Assembly (NCBI GenBank): GCA_039090855.1
Contig: CM076999.1
Location: 118,605,072-118,669,071 of the forward strand
DNA length: 64,000 nucleotides
Reading direction: 5' to 3'
Source: Macrothele yani
Taxonomy: Eukaryota > Arthropoda > Arachnida > Araneae > Macrothelidae
The position numbers and the translations under genes are program-made. Of the stretch, positions 11,153 to 22,621 are shown in pieces. The notes under the pieces were generated by a model that ran no database searches, had not been told where the DNA came from, and saw only the letters and a program-made list of their open reading frames with translations. The stretch's first letter is position 1. Each line of letters opens with the position of its first letter.

Positions 11153-14100
11153 CATCATCATCATCATCATCATTGCCAACCATTATCAATCCACTGCTGG
11201 ACGAAGGTCTCCCCAAGTTTCCTCCACAACGGTCTGTCTTGTGCCAGTCTCCTCCACGTCACTCCCGCATACTTTTGAATTTCATCCACCCATCTCCCAT
11301 GTGGTCTTCTTCTGGGTCTTTTCCTGTCCCTTCGAATCCAATCTAAAATTGCAGCTGTCCATCGATGGTCTGTCCTTCTGGCAGTATGTCCAGCCCATTG
11401 CCATTTCAGGGATTTAACTCTGATCACGATGTCTTCCACTCTTGTCATTTTTCGGATCCATGAGTTCCTCTTCTTATCTCTCCTGGTTACACCAAGCATG
11501 CACCTCTCCATGCTTCTTTGAGTTGTCTGCAGCCTTTGATGTCTCTTTTAGTTAAGGTCCACGTCTCTTCACCATACGTAAGCACAGGAAGGATGCATTG
11601 ATCAAACACTTTTCTTTTAAGACATAATGGCATATTGCTCTTGAAAATTATGCTGTTTCCTCCAAAAGCTCTCCAGGCAAGTTTTGTAAGCCGATTAATT
11701 TTTTTATCAATGTGACCCTCACTTGATATCTGCTGTCCAAGATAAACGTATGTGTCTGTTATCTCCAGCTTTTCTCCATCAATCGATAAATCTTTATTTC
11801 GTGTAAAAGCATTGTACATCACTTTTGTCTTCTGAAAGTTCATTTTTAATCCTACTTCTTTACTCTTGTCAGCAAGTTCTTGGATCATACTCTGCAGCTC
11901 TGATGGGGTAGTTAATGACTACGTCATCAGCAAAACAAAGGTGGGTTAGATAATCTCCATTAATCTTTATCCCCTTGTTTCCCCAGCTCAGCGACTGAAA
12001 GACACCCTCCAATGTGGCATTAAAGAGCTTCAGAGATATGGTGTCACCATGTCTCACTCCCTTTCCAACTTTTATGTGTGTTGTATTTTCAAACAGCCGA
12101 ATCTTTGCACTTGCATTTTCATAGATGTTATTAATAATATTAATGTATGCATCTTCAATACCGCAGGATATCAGAGCCATTGTAACTGCTGATAGTTTCA
12201 CCGAATCAAAGGCTTTTTCATAATCGATAAAAGCCATGCACAATGGAAGTTCATATTCCTTCACTCTTTCAATTAGTTCTCTCAGTACATGGATATGATC
12301 TATTGTGCTGTAGCCACTCCTGAATCCAGCTTGTTCTCTCGGTTGAGCCATGTCCAGTGTTACCTTCAAACGGTGTGAAAAATTTTTAGTGAAGATTTTA
12401 TAAACCACTGATAAGAGGCTGATAGGTCTGTAGTTCTTGAGATCCTCAATGCCACCTTTTTTATGCAGCAGGATCATTATAGCGTTGTTCCAATCCTGAG
12501 GAATCTTCCTTTCATTAAGGCATCGAGTGAAAATTTGGGCGAGTACTGTTTCGATTTCTCCACTTGCCTCTTGTATGATGTCTACAGTAATTCCACCTTC
12601 TCCTCGAGCTTTTCCCCGCTTCATGTTCTTGATTGCATGTGCAACTTCTGCTGGGAGGACTGGAAGAACTCTGGTACTGGTACCTTCCATGATGTCTAGA
12701 GTACATGCATCACCCCTTTCATATAACTTGCAGTAGAAATCTTTCACTCTTGTCAAAATTTCTGCCTCTATTTCTTGTTACAGAACCATCTTCTTTTCTC
12801 ATGCCATAATCTGTTTTCTTCCCTTACTGAGATGTCCCTTTGCTATCTTTAGGCTTTGGTTGTTTTCAATTGCTTTCCTCACTAGTTCACAGTTGAATTT
12901 CCTTACGTCTTCAGTGATACTTTTCCGTACTGTCTTGCATAGCTCTATGTATTCCACTTTGGAAGTCACATCTTCTTTAGTTGTCCTCATCTCTCTTCTT
13001 TTTTGCATCAACATTTTGGTTTTTCCTGATAATTTGTTCACATGCATCTTGTTCTTAGACCCAGCTAATTTTGTTGCTGTTTCCATAAGAGCTTTGGTTA
13101 CTTTTCTGTTAACTTCAGAAATATCCACTTCAACTGATGTTAGGCCTTCTAAAGCAGAGAATCTGTTCTTCAGTTCCAACTTGAAGGTATTAAGGTGTTT
13201 TTTAAGGTTGGTTATGTCAATACATTTTGTTTATCTTATGAGCTTACCACGTTCGAGTTTAGTGTTGAGGTACATCTTACATCTCACCAATCTATGGTCA
13301 CTACCTGTGTTGAACTTGTTTAGCACACTGCAGTCTTCTATGACGAATTTTTTGTTACACATAATAAAATCAATTTCATTTGTCATCCCATTTGGATGTC
13401 TCCATGTCCGTTTCCTGTGCGGCTTTTCCTTGAAAAAGGAATTCAAGATGAAAAACCATTCTGCCTCTGCAAACTCAACGAGAGTATTTCCATGCTAGTT
13501 TCTGTTGCCGTGACCGAATTTACCTACTGGAGTTTCATTCTGTTGCCGTTGCCCTATTTTTGCATTGAAATCACCCATTATTATCTTCAAGTGCTGCTTA
13601 CCTTTATTATTTATATGATGAATTTCCTCATAAAATTCTTCAATTTCTTCTTCAGGATGACTTGTGGTGGGTGCATAAGTTTGAATTATCTGAGCCTGGT
13701 ATCTTCTCGAGAGTTAGATAACGAGTCTTGCAGCTCTGTCAAAGGAACTTTCAACTTCTACAACTTTATCCTTCAGTTTCTTGTTTATTATAAATCCAAC
13801 ACCACTAGTTCTGCCAGTATCTGTCCCACGATAGTAGAAGAGATGTCCACTTTTCAGTTCAATGAGATCTTCTCCTTTTCTCCTTACCTCACTTAGCCCG
13901 ACGATGTCCCACTTGATCCTTTGTAGTTCCTCTTCCAATTCAAGAAGCCTTGAATCAGAAGATAGGGAGCGTCCATTATACGTAGCCAAGGTCAGCATCA
14001 GATGGCAGCCTAGTCCGGTCCTCTGGTGATTCTTAGCACCCTCTGCCTTCATGTCGCACTGGCCGCTGCCTTGGCCAGGTACATTCTAGCTGCCGGAGAC

Positions 14101-14339
14101 TGAGAGCAAAGATTTAAGTTGTGGAGTCATTTTGGAGGGGTTTGGCCATAACTCACCACGCTGGCCAAGCGGGTTGGTGAGTGTGGGACAGCATTTCCTC
14201 TAATCCCGATTGTATAGTTATACCGCTATTGGCGGTCGTCAGAGCCCCTTTAGTGGGAACAGGATGCAGCACGAGAAGGCGGGGTTGACATTTGTCAAGG
14301 AGAGGCTGTGATGTTACGCATCACCTGACCTTACATCCC
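11153..14339 (-). mobile_element. RTE-clade LINE nested in PLE1
   Basis: The element lies on the minus strand. Its 3' end is a short (ATG)n run with no poly-A tail, as is usual for RTE elements. It is flanked by an 11-bp target duplication, ATAAAGTCTAT, at 11142-11152 and 14340-14350. The matching empty site is in the plus-strand PLE copy near 15085. The length of 3,187 bp and the presence of endonuclease, RT and the C-terminal region suggest a near full-length copy. Confidence 0.9.
11170..14052 (-). pseudogene. RTE-like endonuclease/reverse transcriptase, frameshifted
   Basis: Domains in order on the minus strand are as follows. An AP-type endonuclease (13714-14052) contains TLATYNGRSLSS, IVGLSEVRRKGE and GVGFIINKK. 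The endonuclease end (13231-13446) contains RTWRHPNGMTNEIDFI and TGSDHRLVRC. A linker spans 12799-13179. The RT (11869-12756) contains YRPISLLSVVYKIFTK, AFIDYEKAFDSV (motif A), a GVRHGDTIS block, and LCFADDVVI (motif C, Asp pair intact). A C-terminal region (11170-11888) contains LKWQWAGHTARR. The parts lie in different frames, so there are several frameshifts. The clade call rests on the order of domains, the EN motif wording and the short tail. Confidence 0.85.
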
Positions 14340-14350
14340 ATAAAGTCTAT

Positions 14351-15050
14351 AAGTTGATCTATATTAATGTGAGTATACATAGACACTATGTCTAAACTAC
14401 CCATAATAGGAGAATCTAATTTAGGAAGAAGTTCTAGTTTTTCTTTTAGCTGCATTGAGTTTTTAATCAAGTTAGGTGGCTCTTTTGAAAGATTCTGAAG
14501 GCGTGACTTTAAAAAGTAGTTTAGATTTGAAAGAATAGAGTTTTTTGAGTCTATTATTGGTCTAATTGGTTGGTGTTCTTTATGCAGTTTGACTATTCCA
14601 TATATTTGAGGTAATCTGAACTGTAATTTTGAGAATTGTTCATAGTTTTCTGGAAGCTGGTTTTTCTTTTTTTGAAGTGAAATAAGCTTAGAGACTTTTT
14701 TAATCAAATCTGGTAATGGGTTTTCTTTTACTTCTTCATACATAGGCTTTTTTAGTTCTTCTTCCATCTTTTCAAGATAATCTTTCTTATCCATAATAGT
14801 AATCAACTTAATTTTGTCTGTTTTCACAGCAACTACACTTTCATTTTTCTGAAATCTTTAAGAGCTTTTAATTGACTATTATCAAATTTTTTTGAGGTTT
14901 TGATACTTGCTTCTGGAATTTTGTAAGGCTATTGTAGTAATCTTTTCTGAGGAGGTCTGCTTTAATTTGGTCCTCTTTTTCTAAAGTACTGCAGATGCTT
15001 TCCAATTCAATTACCAATTTCTCTGTATTTATTTTTTTCTTTGGATAGTG
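14351..15050 (-). pseudogene. PLE1 N-terminal domain
   Basis: Minus-strand frames at 14351-14827 and 14868-15050 encode the part before the RT catalytic motifs, including LPQIYGIVKLHKEHQPIRPI (the fingers segment typical of PLE RTs) and motif A, GSLDIVSMYTHINI. A break near 14830-14868 separates the two. The upstream end stops at the head-to-head junction, so the extreme N-terminus is missing. Confidence 0.8.
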
Positions 15051-15097
15051 TCTATGTATAATCACATTAATATAGATCGACTTATAGACTTTATAGC

Positions 15098-16251
15098 GGA
15101 AGACTTGGCAGACCTAATAGTTTTTCACAACAAAGAAAAAAAAACATATTAGTTGGAATTTTTGAAATGCTTACCTTCTCTTTGCAAAAATACTACTTTC
15201 AATTTGGGAAAACATTTTTCATTCAAAAATCGGGGCTAGCTATGGGCTCCCCACTCTCTCCACTCTTAGCTAACTATTATGTGGGAAAACTAGAAGAAAA
15301 GATACTTGTACAACCCACATACTTCTGCTTATATAGCAGATACATGGATGACATCTTATTTATAATAGATAGCTCAGAAATTGTTCCAGAAATAATTCTA
15401 GACTCATTCAATCAATTAGATGATTCCCTTAAGTTCACTATTGAACTTCAAAAAGAAAGAATTAACTTCTTAGATATTACTATCTATTATGAAGATGAAA
15501 AATTCCTCACTAGTTGGTATAAAAAACCAATGAATACTAACAGACTACTGGATTTCAATTCCTATCATCCAGTTTCTATTAAGAAAAATGTAGTAAGTCA
15601 GTTTTTAGAAAAAATTAATAAAATAGTTTCTACAGCAGATAAAAAAGAAGCCCATAAAGAAGAACTTAAAGTCATACTTGCAGAGAATAACTATCCTAAA
15701 GAAGAAATTGAGAAGCTTCTGAATTTTAATGGTAAGAAGAACCCGCAAAAGCAACAAGTAAAATTCGCTAGAAAAATTTCTTATCACAAAGGTTTATTTG
15801 AGTCTTTAAAGAGAATTAGAAAGAAGTGCAATATTAGGGTAGCTCCAAGTTTAGAGAACAAAATTAAAATTTTTTCCCTAAAATAGTTCAAAGAGAAGAA
15901 GATATTTTAAAAATGCAAGGAGTAGTCTGTGAAGTAAAATGTAGTTGTGGACTATCTTACATAGGTGAAACAGGTCGCAGACTAGAAACTCGTATAGCAG
16001 AACATAAAGCAGCTATAAAAAATTGCTCCAACAAGACTGGATTAGATAGGCATGTTAGAGAAACTGGGCACAGCATGGATTGGAATTCCCTTAAAGTCAT
16101 CAGTTTCCAAAGCAATTTTCAAAAAAGAAAGCTGAAAGAAGGAATAGAAATTGAGAAAAATCAAAATTCCATCATCAATGACTGCAAAGAATTTTCCCTG
16201 CCTAACATCTGGCAGGATTTGTTGAAAAATAACCTAAACCATCAAGGTTAA
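15098..16251 (+). pseudogene. PLE1 plus-copy RT and GIY-YIG frame
   Basis: The frame from 15167 to 15886 carries RT motif B (KSGLAMGSPLSPLLANYY), motif C (RYMDDILF) and the linker. A frameshift near 15875, in an A/T run, moves to 15913-16251, which carries GIY-YIG (CSCGLSYIGETGRRLETRIAE, HKAAIKN) and the C-terminus LPNIWQDLLKNNLNHQG. A second frameshift lies in an A run near 15139. The catalytic residues themselves are present, but the gene is not readable as one protein. Confidence 0.85.
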
Positions 16252-16296
16252 CCGTAACCGCGATAGTGACAGGAATAAGTGACAACAACAAGACAG

Positions 16297-16328
16297 CCTG
16301 AAGGAGGAGAAGAGTTTTCTCCGAAAAT
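16297..16328 (+). ncRNA. Hammerhead-like motif in the PLE1 3' region
   Basis: The sequence CCTGAAGGAGGAGAAGAG followed by TTTTCTCCGAAAA fits the hammerhead core order: CUGA box, a GGAG/CTCC stem II, then GAAA. The first box reads CTGAAGG rather than CTGANGA, so this copy may be inactive. PLEs are known to carry hammerhead ribozyme motifs. The first unit of the tandem array begins inside the GAAA box. Confidence 0.45.
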
Positions 16329-18158
16329 TTGCAATTTAAATGAAAAAATTTCCTAGTAAAATTCCCATAATAGTTGTTTTAGATTAGTAATTGAATTAAG
16401 AAACTAGGAAGCCATTTCTCAACATGAGCTTTATTCAACAAAAAAAAAAATTAACCCTCAGTTATATTTTTGTTGGGTGGTCTAAAAAGTGTCACCTTGT
16501 TTCTTTATCACCGAAATTTGATATACAGTTAATTCTAATGAAAAATATGCAACAAATTAGCCCCTACACATTTTGTTCTAATAATAAAATAATGTTTTAT
16601 GAACTTTATTACTGCTGTATTTGCCACTTTCCCGCATGACAATCAATTTCAGAGTTACTGGCAAATAATTCATTTTCAGTAATATTTAGAAAATTTGCAA
16701 TTTAAATGAAAAAATTTCCTAGTAAAATTCCCATAATAGTTGTTTTAGATTAGTAATTGAATTAAGAAACTAGGAAGCCATTTCTCAACATGAGCTTTAT
16801 TCAACAAAAAAAAATTTAACCCTCAGCTATATTTTTGTTGGGTTTATGGTCTAAAAAGTGTCACCTTGTTTCTTTATCACCAAAATTTGATATATAGTTA
16901 ATTCTGATGAAAAATATGCAACAAATTAGCCCCTACACATGTTTGTTCTAATAATAAAATAATGTTTTATGAACTTAATTACTGCTGTATTTGCCACTTT
17001 CCCGCATGACAATCAATTTCAGAGTTACTGGCAAATAATTTATTTTCAGTAATATTTAGAAAATTTGCAATTTAAATGAAAAAATTTCCTAGTAAAAGTC
17101 CCATAATAGTTGTTTTAGATTAATAATTAAGCCATTTCTCAACATGAGCTTTATTCAACAAAAAAAAAAAATTTAACCCTCAGCTATATTTTTGTTGGGT
17201 TTATGGTCTAAAAAGTGTCACCTTGTTTCTTTATCACCGAAATTTGATATATAGTTAATTCTGATGAAAAATATGCAACAAATTAGCCCCTACACATGTT
17301 TGTTCTAATAATAAAATAATGTTTTATGAACTTTATTACTGCTGTATTTGCCACTTTCCTGCATGACAATCAATTTCAGAGTTACTGGCAAATAATTTAT
17401 TTTCAGTAATATTTAGAAAATTTGCAATTTAAATGAAAAAATTTCCTAGTAAAAGTCCCATAATAGTTTTTTTAGATTAGTAATTGAATTAAGAAACTAG
17501 GAAGCCATTTCTCAACATGAGCTTTATTCAACAAAAAAAAAAAATTTAACCCTCAGCTATATTTTTGTTGGGTTTATGGTCTAAAAAGTGTCACCTTGTT
17601 TCTTTATCACCGAAATTTGATATATAGTTAATTCTGATGAAAAATATGCAACAAATTAGCCCCTACACATGTTTGTTCTAATAATAAATTAATGTTTTAT
17701 GAACTTTATTACTGCTGTATTTGCCACTTTCCCGCATGACAATCAATTTCAGAGTTACTGGCAAATAATTTATTTTCAGTAATATTTAGAAAATTTGCAA
17801 TTTAAATGAAAAAATTTCCTAGTAAAATTCCCATAATAGTTGTTTTAGATTAGTAATTGAATTAAGAAACTAGGAAGACATTTCTCAACATGAGCTTTAT
17901 TCAACAAAAAAAAATTTAACCCTCAGTTATATTTTTGTTGGGTTTATGGTCTAAAAAGTGTCACCTTGTTTCTTTATCACCGAAATTTGATATATAGTTA
18001 ATTCTGATGAAAAATATGCAACAAATTAGCCCCTACACATGTTTGTTCTAATAATAAAATAATGTTTTATGAACTTTATTACTGCTGTATTTGCCACTTT
18101 CCTGCATGACAATCAATTTCAGAGTTACTGGCAAATAATTTATTTTCAGTAATATTTA
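16323..18158. repeat. Five-copy tandem array of a PLE-piggyBac junction (~366-bp unit)
   Basis: Units begin GAAAATTTGCAATTTAAATG at 16323, 16689, 17059, 17416 and 17789 (lengths 366, 370, 357, 373, ~370). Each unit has three parts: ~70 bp identical to the 3' end of the adjacent PLE, a ~55-bp spacer, and ~235 bp beginning TTAACCCTCAG, which is the end of the piggyBac relic. The first unit continues leftward into the PLE and the last continues rightward into the piggyBac interior. The array therefore arose by amplifying the junction between two transposons. The junction repeats at TTTAGAAAATTTGCAATTT, where the two parents share short homology. Confidence 0.9.
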
Positions 18159-18900
18159 GAAATAAAATGTATGCAATTTTACATACATTACAGAGAAATT
18201 ATTTATTTGAAATTTTAGATACAAAACAATATTATTCAGAACTAAAATTACATTTACTGTGGTAAAATTTCAAAGCAAGAAACAGTGCACACTCCAACAT
18301 CGCACTCTTAGCAATATTACCTTCTTTCCTTCCATATTCTCTTTTCATTGCCATCGCGTTTGCTACAGCAAACAGCGTATTTTCTTCCAGGTCTCTCACT
18401 GTTAGTAGTTGCTGGTATGAATTTCACAAAAAAATTCAACATTTGTTACTTTTTGATGATTTTCAGCAAACTCAGAATGAATGCACTGCTCAGCATACTT
18501 ATCATCAGTTCTCTCAGTAACCATTTCTACTACAAGATCATCCAAAAAATATTAAAATATTTAAGTACACTTCCTGTATTAAAATTAACAAGAATTCCGG
18601 GAGTTTCGGCGAAGCTGAAGGGAGGAGGAACATTATTTACTGTCTTATCTTCAACCCATCTCTTGGCTGCTTGAATACCACAGTCATAAAATGAAGATTC
18701 TGATGATTCACTTTCAATGATATCGACCGATAATTTGTAGTCTGATTCATTACCTGATTCTAATAACTGAATTTCACTTTCACCAGAATCACTAAAATCA
18801 TCAATGTCATCCATCAGCAAATTAACATACAAAACACTATAACATAAAAGAAATACTATCAGAATCACAGGACATGGATGATTTGAGATCCCACGTGAAA
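17920..18900 (-). mobile_element. Internally deleted piggyBac-like relic
   Basis: The left terminus is CCCTCAG next to TTAA (17916-17919), the expected piggyBac target. The right terminus was not found. Coding sequence on the minus strand joins an N-terminal part directly to a C-terminal Cys-rich part. The middle with the catalytic Asp residues is absent, so this is a deletion derivative. Confidence 0.7.
18240..18868 (-). pseudogene. piggyBac-like transposase, N-terminus fused to Cys-rich C-terminus
   Basis: The N-terminal frame (18530-18868) has an acidic start (MDDIDDFSDSGESEIQLLES) and the segment VPPPFSFAETPGILVNF, typical of the region before the catalytic domain. It is followed in a shifted frame by DDLVVEMVTERTDDKYAEQ. 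Downstream (18240-18400), in broken frames, come RPGRKYAVCCSKR and a C-x2-C, C-x4-C pattern (ECDVGVCTVSCFE), the C-terminal zinc-binding domain of piggyBac transposases. The catalytic core between them is missing. An acidic region near 18700-18800 is Ser/Glu-rich. Confidence 0.7.
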
Positions 18901-19019
18901 CTAGGTTATCCCGCTGAAAAAAAAATGACTATTTGTTGAAAGGCGCTGCCGTGTATTGGAACAAATGTGAAATAACCATAGTATCCAATATCAATTGACT
19001 GTATTTTATGTGTTTCTAA

Positions 19020-19740
19020 ATATACCGCAATTAAATGTACATAGGATAAAGAAAAAGCCGTGCAAATTTTGTTTTCCTACCCTAAAAATGTTCTATGCGA
19101 CTTCTGTTGGTCACGCGAAATATGTCGAGGCGATTATCAAATTGCTGCCATACATGATCAAGCGTGTCTGTTGTCAATGACTGCACAGCCCTATGAATGC
19201 GAACTTTGTGTTCATCTAGCATTGTGGGCAATGGTGGCACATACACATTATCCTTAACATACCCTCATAAGAAAAGGTCACAAGGGGTCAGGTCCGGAGA
19301 CCTGGCGGGCCACCTGTAAAGCGCCCTGTCGTCATGTCAACAGTGACTAATCCGATGGTTAGGAAGCTGTTCATTAAGGTAACGGCAAACATCCAGATGC
19401 TAATACGGTGGCACTCGATCGAACTGAAAGTAGTAGTCACGTGAATCTTCATTTACTTGCAGAAATAGCCATATCTCCAACATATCTAAATACTAGTGTC
19501 CTCTTACTGTTTGTTCCTTGAAAAAGAAAAGGCCATAAAACCTTTGCACAAGAAACCACACAGAACAATGGCAGTCTTTTGCCTAGGTGCAGATAAATGG
19601 GTTACATTGCGCCATTTAGCGGTTACATTTGTAAACTCGGTGCGTTTCTCTTCATTTTAATGTGTAGTACGCTATTATTATCTTGATTTTTACGGAGCTA
19701 TGATCTAATGAAATCGGATGAATCATTTTGAATCACCCTG
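19020..19740 (-). pseudogene. Relic of IS630-Tc1-mariner transposase (3' half)
   Basis: On the minus strand, 19260-19320 encodes RWPARSPDLTPCDLFL, a third catalytic block. The frame then shifts to PPLPTMLDEHKVRIHRAVQS and DHVWQQFDNRLDIFRVTN, the C-terminal region of the same transposase type as at 6550-7954. The sequence ends at about 19740 with TTTTGAATCACCCTG, a typical terminus. Only the 3' half is recognisable. Confidence 0.65.
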
Positions 19741-19954
19741 CATAATAATGAACACATCGCAGACATTGAAATACAAATTTCTAGAGAAGCATTTTTCAAA
19801 CCCAACGTGCAGCATACATCAAAACTAAAAAAGTAAAAAGTGATCACTGCACATGAACATACTGTATTATGTGACAGTGACTGAGAAGAAGTTAATCATT
19901 TGTGCAGCTCCCCCCCCCCCGCGTTTGTACTGTAAACTTATACACACAACATGG

Positions 19955-20979
19955 CAGAGGCGTAACTAGGGCGGCTGCCCCGGGCACAGCTCAATAGAGG
20001 GCGCAAATACCATTGCTTGCAGTCTGATTAAATTTGAAACTATAACTTTTACACAAGTTTTTGGTACACTTAAAATTCGAATTTCTTCCTTAAAATGTTC
20101 AGAGAATTCTAGCTGTTCACACTCAGGAATGAAGGAGTGGTTGGTTATATGGTCCATCGAACTAAAAAAAACAAACAAGGACTTCGTCAGCAACATGCGA
20201 CGTACAACGGAGGTAAAGCACGTGTCAAGACGACAAATCTGCAGCAATACATTCTGTTGGTGTAGTTTAGTTGGTTAGAAGACTCACTCTGGAATGAGGA
20301 TTCGATCCCCCGTCAAATGTATGAATTTCACATCAGTACCCGAATGTAAAAACGGATCTATTGGCCGTTGAGCTCCCTCTCTGTTCTTCCCAGGACGTTC
20401 CACACATCATCTGGAATTAATGGAAAACTCTCTCTTCGCCTTAAAAATTTAGAGAGAGATGACGTGACTCATTCTGGAGTGAGAAGACTGGGGTTCTATC
20501 GCATCACTAGCAAATATGTGAATTTCACAAACAACGGGGCCCTCTATTTTTCTTTAGTTGGATGGACTATACGTATGTTGCAAGAAAACGATGTTGTTTA
20601 CATTGTTAAATATTCTCTCGAGGTTTTTTGGTCATTTCTGTGGCTGCGGGCCACTACTACGAATTGAATTCGGTCCATTTGATGTGGTACAGTAGGTCTG
20701 AACTCCCAAGCAGTTGCAAAAAACTAAACAAACAGTCGCAGTTAGATTGTACCTACAGCGCAGAGATAACTTTGGTATATGACATTAATTTTGTTTTTCG
20801 TGTCGAGAAGAGTTATTACACTGCCCGACATTTTTACTAATATAATATACATATTTAGTAATCCAATAATTATACTTTATATGTATATAACTATTAAATT
20901 AGTTATGTCTTGAAAGACAAATGGGGGCACAGTATTTTGCAATTTGCCCCGGGCGCAGAAATACCTAGTTACGCCTTTG
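19955..20979. mobile_element. hAT-like non-autonomous element
   Basis: Both ends read CAGAGGCGTAACTAGG-like inward (right end on the opposite strand: CAAAGGCGTAACTAGG). ACATGG-like sequence lies on both flanks, so the duplication is imperfect. A GCCCCGGGC segment lies just inside each end. The interior is non-coding and contains two tRNA-like segments. The element is 1,025 bp long. Confidence 0.65.
20266..20345 (+). repeat. tRNA-like segment inside the hAT-like element
   Basis: GTGTAGTTTAGTTGGTTAGA resembles a tRNA D-arm/A box, and GGATTCGATCCCC about 30 bp later resembles a T-arm/B box. A second, more decayed copy (CTCATTCTGGAGTGAG, then GGGGTTCTATC) lies at about 20470-20530. I see no convincing acceptor stem, so this reads as an old tRNA-derived SINE piece rather than a tRNA gene. 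Confidence 0.45.
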
Positions 20980-22610
20980 CACATGGGAAATGTCCTGCTG
21001 GCTCTATCAGTACCGCATATGACCCATCAGGAGTTCAGACCCCACCGTGGTAGGATTGGAACACATTCTGCCTCGATGCACACTAAATCCTGCGAAACAC
21101 TTAAGGGTCATTCATGCATAACTGTCATCACGACAACAACCCATGTTATTCTTCCTCCGTTCAAGTGAGGTCGACCAAATCCTAAGCATTTTTCTCATAC
21201 AGAGACTGAAAATAGTTAAAATTGAAATATTTAAAAACTCACGATACATCTGTATAAAAACAGAAAAGTTAAACACTTTTCTGTAAAAAGAACGGAATTA
21301 GTGAAAACAGAAAATCTATCAAAATACTAAATATTTCCGTTATTAGAAACAGAAACTTTCCAAAAGTAAATTTCGTTAAAAATCAGAGACCAAATGGCTA
21401 CTTTTCTGCACGTTATTTTCAGGAATTTTTCTTGATTTTGCACCACTTGTTTTAATGTAGAAAATTAAGACATCAAATGGCTGGTGATTCAATGTTGTCA
21501 ATATTACACTGCGCTTTATTTTTGACTAATTTTAAGAATCTTAATTTTTTGTGTTATGGTAATAAATCGGTAACTACAGAATGGAAAATACAAAATTAGT
21601 TTCACATAAGGGCAGACAGATCAAGGGGGCAAAAATGCATCAGGGCAACTTCATATGATAAGTGCGTTTTAATGAGATTGTTGTTGGACAGGACGTCACC
21701 ACTATAAGTCGAGATGGTGGAGAAGTTTTCTTCATAGATGAGTAATTCCATATGAATTCACCAGGTGCTTGTAGTTGTGAGTTTTTTTTTATTTTTCTCA
21801 TTTGTTACAGTACAACATAAATGTACCTTGTAAACAAAGTTTGGAATTTATTTTCCCAACCCCTTTGGAGATATGGATCTTCAAACCTCCCAAAATGAGC
21901 TAAAATAAGGGTTATTCTTAATTAACACAAATTGAGTAATTGTAGAGATAATGACACTTAATGGGTGACTAAATAGAGGTAATAAATAACCTGTACATTT
22001 ATATGTAATAACCTCATTTCCATAGCATAATAATTTGTCAGGTTATAGGGGGTCAAAGTTCAAGGTCATGGTGCAGATTTCACCACTTTTTGGCAGCATT
22101 TTTATACCAAAATGGTACTTAAATACAAAGTGAATATTTTTTCAGGCAATCCTCATATATCGCTAAGAATGTTAAAGCATATTTCAACTTGTGTTATGTT
22201 TCCCTTTTTTGTTCAGAAAATATTTTATAACTGCAACATTGTCAAAATTTCCATTTTTGAGATACAATAAATCAAAAGAGGTAGCAGATAAAAACCTTAT
22301 TTTTTCTGAGAACTATCTTCTATTGCATATCTAAATATTCTCAAAGTTTTGTTTTGTGTTTTACAATAGTTTCTGAAATAATGATACTATCAATTGACCC
22401 ATTTCAGACTACAAAAATGTATATGCCCACAATAGTAGTTCATCTGTTTATACAACATAGTACAAAGTTAATATGAAAAGCATGGGACAGCAAATTAGAT
22501 CATTCTTTTATATGTGTTTTGAATGGCCTACTAGCAAATTGCTTCAAAGACAAAGACAGTTTTGGAGTAATGTTGTGTCCTCTTCCAGTAGCAGTGGTTA
22601 ATTGTAGTGG
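20980..22610. other. Unassigned AT-rich sequence
   Basis: No domain, element end or RNA is recognised. The only long low-complexity feature is a T run near 21780. Confidence 0.4.
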
Positions 22611-22621
22611 TGTGAGGACTT

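Larger units (their letters stand above)
8336..15050 (-). mobile_element. Penelope-like element, minus-strand copy, split by two insertions
   Basis: Reading leftward from about 15050, a PLE runs through an N-terminal domain, the reverse transcriptase and a C-terminal GIY-YIG domain to a 3' end at about 8336. It is interrupted by the RTE LINE (11153-14339) and the Tc1-like element (9249-10759). The partial plus-strand copy at 15050-16390 shows both sites uninterrupted, which fixes the breakpoints. The two copies meet head to head near 15050 at a short shared stretch, GATAGTGTCTATGTATA. I saw no flanking target duplication. Confidence 0.85.
15050..16390 (+). mobile_element. Penelope-like element, plus-strand inverted partial copy
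   Basis: This copy matches the minus-strand PLE from RT motif A onward and ends at the same 3' base (GTTTTAGATTAGTAA). It lacks both insertions, so it entered, or was copied, before the Tc1 and RTE arrived. Its last ~70 bp are also the first part of each unit of the adjacent tandem array. Confidence 0.88.

Noticed and set aside
16323..18158. 366-bp array as an rDNA-like or LTR structure
   Set aside because: The unit contains recognisable ends of two transposons and no RNA gene. It has no TG/CA ends or flanking duplication.
20266..20345. Functional tRNA gene
   Set aside because: The A- and B-box-like segments are present, but I could not pair an acceptor stem or a clean anticodon arm.
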